A stretch of DNA of 7,667 bases. Source: Acidobacteriota bacterium. Its GTDB lineage: Bacteria > Actinomycetota > Acidimicrobiia > Acidimicrobiales > UBA8190. Shown in pieces: positions 5,316-7,667 of the stretch. Position 1 is the first letter of the stretch. Each line of letters opens with the position of its first letter. The position numbers were made by a program, and so were the translations under genes. Under the pieces are notes generated by a model. The model was not told the origin of the DNA, ran no database searches, and saw nothing but the letters and a program-made list of their open reading frames with translations. The stretch is taken from assembly GCA_028872975.1 (NCBI GenBank), contig JAGWNV010000119.1, forward strand, positions 1 to 7,667. Direction: 5' to 3'.

Positions 5316-6242
5316 GTGCCCGAACCACTCGTGACCGCCCGGGGCCTCACCAAGCGCTTCGGTCAATTCACCGCCGTCGACGCCGTCGACTTCGACATCG
5401 AGGCCGGGGAGTCCTTCGGCTTCCTCGGCCCCAACGGGGCGGGCAAGACGTCGACGATGCGGATGATCTCGTGCATGTCTCCGGTCACCTCCGGGACCCT
5501 TCGGGTGCTCGGCCTCGACCCGGCCCACGACGGCCCGGCCATCCGCCGCCGCATCGGGCTCGTGCCCCAGGAGGACACCCTCGACCTCCAGCTCACGGTC
5601 CTCGACAACCTCGTCGTCTACGGCCGCTACTTCGACCTGCCCCGCAAGGTCATCCGCGAACGCGCCCAGCACCTGCTCGAGTTCATCCAGCTGGCCGACC
5701 GGGCCCACGAGCGGGTGGAACCGCTGTCGGGCGGGATGAAGCGACGCCTCACCATCGCCCGGTCGCTCGTGTCGGAGCCGGACCTGCTCATCCTCGACGA
5801 GCCGACCACCGGCCTCGACCCGCAGGCCCGGCACCTCGTCTGGGACCGCCTGTACCGCCTGAAGCAGCAGGGCGTGACCCTGGTGGTCACCACCCACTAC
5901 ATGGACGAGGCCGAACAGCTCTGCGACCGCCTCGTCATCATGGACGGTGGGCGCATCGTGGCCGAGGGGCCGCCCCCGGACCTGATCGCCCGGTACGCCA
6001 CGCGCGAGGTCGTGGAGCTCCGCTTCCCCGCCGACGACAACGCCGAGGTGGCGGCCCGGCTCGACGGCCTGGCCCAGCGTCACGAGGTCCTCCCCGACAG
6101 GCTCCTGCTCTACACCGACGACGGAGAGCGCCTCGTCGAGGAGGTCCGCCGCAGCGGGCTCACCCCCGAGCGCACCCTGGTGCGGCGCTCCAGCCTGGAG
6201 GACGTCTTCCTGCACCTCACGGGCCGGAGCCTGGTCGAGTGA
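5316..6242 (+). CDS. ABC transporter ATP-binding protein, NodI/DrrA-like
   Basis: Cytoplasmic ATPase subunit that powers an ABC-2 type exporter; 308 residues, normal for the group. Motifs in order are Walker A GPNGAGKTS (38-46), the Q-loop in LVPQED (Gln85), signature LSGGMKRR (137-144), Walker B LLILDEPTTGLD (157-168), and the switch His194 in TTHYMDEAE. The stretches GRYFDLP, LSGGMKRRLTIAR and TTGLDPQARHLVWDRL are close to the NodI subgroup, which in rhizobia works with NodJ in lipo-oligosaccharide export. Residues from about 230 on form the C-terminal domain seen in drug and glycolipid exporters, ending SSLEDVFLHLTG. The GTG start at 5316 is chosen because the conserved TARGLTKRFG follows at once. 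There is no Shine-Dalgarno. The stop overlaps the next gene as GTGA. The substrate is unknown; a polyketide, lipid or antibiotic is possible. Confidence 0.95.
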   Translation: MPEPLVTARGLTKRFGQFTAVDAVDFDIEAGESFGFLGPNGAGKTSTMRMISCMSPVTSGTLRVLGLDPAHDGPAIRRRIGLVPQEDTLDLQLTVLDNLVVYGRYFDLPRKVIRERAQHLLEFIQLADRAHERVEPLSGGMKRRLTIARSLVSEPDLLILDEPTTGLDPQARHLVWDRLYRLKQQGVTLVVTTHYMDEAEQLCDRLVIMDGGRIVAEGPPPDLIARYATREVVELRFPADDNAEVAARLDGLAQRHEVLPDRLLLYTDDGERLVEEVRRSGLTPERTLVRRSSLEDVFLHLTGRSLVE

Positions 6243-7063
6243 CGAGCGCCCTCGGCACCGAGACCGCAGGGCTCGGCATCGCCCGCGGCGCCGAGGAGCC
6301 ACCCTCGTTGCGGGCGCTGCGCTACTGGGCGTACCAGTACAAGCGGACCTGGCGGGGATCGATCACCACCAGCTTCCTCTATCCCGTCCTCTACCTCACC
6401 GCCATGGGCATCGGCCTCGGCTCCTTGGTGAACCGCCACGCCCACGAGGTCGACCACGTCCGCTACCTCGTATTCCTGGCGCCGGGGCTCCTGGCGTCGA
6501 CGGCCATGCAGATCGGGGGCAACGAAGCCACCTATCCGGTGATGGGCGCCATCAAGTGGATGCGGACCTACTACGCCATGCTGGCGAGCCCCTTGCGGGT
6601 GCGAGACGTCCTCTTCGGCCACCTGGGCTGGATCGCCGTCCGTCTCGTCACGGTGTCGGGCATCTATCTGGGGGTGATGGCCGCATTCGGCACCATCGTG
6701 TCCCCCTGGGTGCTCCTTGCCCTCCCCGCCGCCGTCCTCACGGGGCTCGCCTTCGCCGCCCCCATCGCCGCCTTCGCCGCCACCCAGGAGACCGACACGG
6801 CCTTCTCCACCATCTACCGCCTGGTGCTCATCCCCCTCTTCCTCTTCTCGGGCACGTTCTTCCCCGTGACCCAGCTCCCGGCCTGGCTCCAGTACGTCGC
6901 CTATGCCACCCCGCTCTACCACGGGGTGTCGCTGTGCCGGGACCTCACCCTGGGCCAGCTCCACCCCGCCGGTGACGTCGCCCACGGCCTCTACCTCGTG
7001 GCACTCACCACCGCCGGCCTGTGGGCGGCCCTGCGCACCTACCGGTCCCGGCTGGTCGTATGA
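6239..7063 (+). CDS. ABC-2 type permease, NodJ-like, first membrane subunit
   Basis: Inner-membrane subunit of 274 residues with about six membrane segments: roughly 43-63, 76-93, 126-150, 155-180, 190-209 and 248-266. NodJ/DrrB-type blocks are FLYPVLYLTAMGIGLGSLV (46-64), FLAPGLLASTAM (79-90), YYAMLASPLRVRDVLFG (111-127), IPLFLFSGTFFPVTQLPAWL (198-217) and ATPLYHGVSLCRDL (223-236). The GTG start at 6239 overlaps the ATPase stop by 4 nt (GTGA), which gives coupling. An open frame extends far upstream but lies inside the ATPase gene in another frame and has no membrane character. It pairs with the ATPase and probably with the next permease to form the translocation path. Confidence 0.93.
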   Translation: MTSALGTETAGLGIARGAEEPPSLRALRYWAYQYKRTWRGSITTSFLYPVLYLTAMGIGLGSLVNRHAHEVDHVRYLVFLAPGLLASTAMQIGGNEATYPVMGAIKWMRTYYAMLASPLRVRDVLFGHLGWIAVRLVTVSGIYLGVMAAFGTIVSPWVLLALPAAVLTGLAFAAPIAAFAATQETDTAFSTIYRLVLIPLFLFSGTFFPVTQLPAWLQYVAYATPLYHGVSLCRDLTLGQLHPAGDVAHGLYLVALTTAGLWAALRTYRSRLVV

Positions 7064-7667
7064 CCGAGGGACTGGCCCTCCGCCTCACCCCGGTCTCGGC
7101 CCTCGGCAGCCGGCGCGCCCTTCGGGTGGTGGAGCGCAACGTCCTCGTCTACCGCCGCGGGTGGGTGTTCCTCGTCACCGGGTTCTTCGAGCCGTTCTTC
7201 TACCTGCTGTCCATCGGCCTCGGATTGAACAAGCTGGTGGGCCACCTCGTCATCGGGGGCCACCCGGTGGCCTACACGGCGTTCGTGGCTCCCGGGCTCC
7301 TCGCCTCGTCGGCCATGAACGGGGCGCTCTTCGACGCCACCTTCAACATCTACTTCAAGCTGAAGATCATGAAGGCCTACGACGCCATGCTGGCCACCCC
7401 GCTCGCGGTGGGCGACATCGCCCTCGGCGAGCTGGTGTGGACCCTCATCCGCGCCGGGCTCTACTCCGGCGCCTTCATGGTGGTCATGGCCGGCCTCGGC
7501 TACGTGCTCAGCCCCTGGGCGGTGCTCTGCTACCCGGCCGCCGTGCTCATCAGCTTCGCCTTCTCCTCGGCGGGAATGGCGGCCACGTCCTACATGCGCG
7601 ACTGGCAGGACTTCGACAAGGTCTCCCTGGCCATCATTCCGCTGTTCCTCTTCTCGGCCACCTTCTA
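7060..7667 (+). CDS. ABC-2 type permease, NodJ-like, second membrane subunit, cut by window edge
   Basis: The first 202 residues of a second inner-membrane permease; the frame is still open at the window end. The ATG at 7060 overlaps the previous stop as ATGA. It is a paralogue of the upstream permease: APGLLASSAM (77-86) against APGLLASTAM, YDAMLATPL (107-115) against YYAMLASPL, SPWAVLCYPAAVL (151-163) against SPWVLLALPAAVL, and IPLFLFSATF (193-202) against IPLFLFSGTF. Membrane segments are visible near 37-60, 73-90, 125-149, 153-172 and 188-202. Its N-terminus (LRVVERNVLVYRRGW) is the usual cytoplasmic amphipathic entry of ABC-2 permeases. It probably forms a heterodimer with the first permease; the missing end should add about one third of the protein. 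Confidence 0.92.
   Translation, partial: MTEGLALRLTPVSALGSRRALRVVERNVLVYRRGWVFLVTGFFEPFFYLLSIGLGLNKLVGHLVIGGHPVAYTAFVAPGLLASSAMNGALFDATFNIYFKLKIMKAYDAMLATPLAVGDIALGELVWTLIRAGLYSGAFMVVMAGLGYVLSPWAVLCYPAAVLISFAFSSAGMAATSYMRDWQDFDKVSLAIIPLFLFSATF

Noticed and set aside
4850..6238. Upstream extension of the first permease as one long plus-strand frame
   Set aside because: It lies out of frame inside the 161-residue gene and the ATPase, is Arg/Pro-rich and has no membrane segments. The GTGA overlap at 6239 gives a natural start.
4716..6302. Minus-strand open frame of 528 codons opposite the 161-residue gene and the ABC ATPase
   Set aside because: Shadow of the real plus-strand genes. The ATPase motifs are all intact on the plus strand, and this frame has no family features.

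Overview
The window is about 7.7 kb of very GC-rich, gene-dense DNA. Third codon positions are almost always G or C, GTG starts are used, genes overlap by ATGA or GTGA, and one operon start looks leaderless. Together with the gene content this points to a high-GC actinobacterium. An Acidimicrobiia-like lineage is possible, but the sequence alone does not settle it. I see no rRNA, tRNA, CRISPR array or insertion sequence. No gene-free stretch exceeds 300 bases; the longest is 182 nt (4624-4805).

Left part, minus strand: nicotinate phosphoribosyltransferase (pncB, 339-1679) is followed after 2 nt by the N-terminal part of a DHA2-type major facilitator transporter (1-336, cut by the window edge). 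Divergent from pncB is a 63-residue protein with two CxxC pairs (1745-1936). It converges, across a small hairpin, on an 80-residue helical protein (1958-2200, minus).

Middle part: phosphoenolpyruvate synthase (ppsA, 2197-4623, minus) lies upstream of the 80-residue gene and overlaps it by ATGA, so the two are probably translationally coupled. The 182-nt region upstream of ppsA is shared with a divergent gene (4806-5291, plus). That gene encodes an unrecognised 161-residue protein whose strand/helix order resembles a response-regulator receiver without its catalytic aspartates and with a cluster of cysteines. The shared region holds an 18-nt palindrome that resembles the DevR/DosR box of actinobacterial hypoxia regulons.

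Right part, plus strand: a NodI-type ABC ATPase (5316-6242) is followed by two NodJ-type ABC-2 permeases (6239-7063 and 7060 to the window end), each overlapping its predecessor by 4 nt. This is a three-gene exporter operon with two paralogous membrane subunits.

Working idea (inference): the left and middle genes are a small central-metabolism block (NAD salvage plus PEP formation from pyruvate), possibly under DevR-like control. In support, both divergent intergenic regions carry a GGG-N8-CCC element followed at exactly the same distance by ATGCTCGG. The ABC operon appears to be a separate unit.
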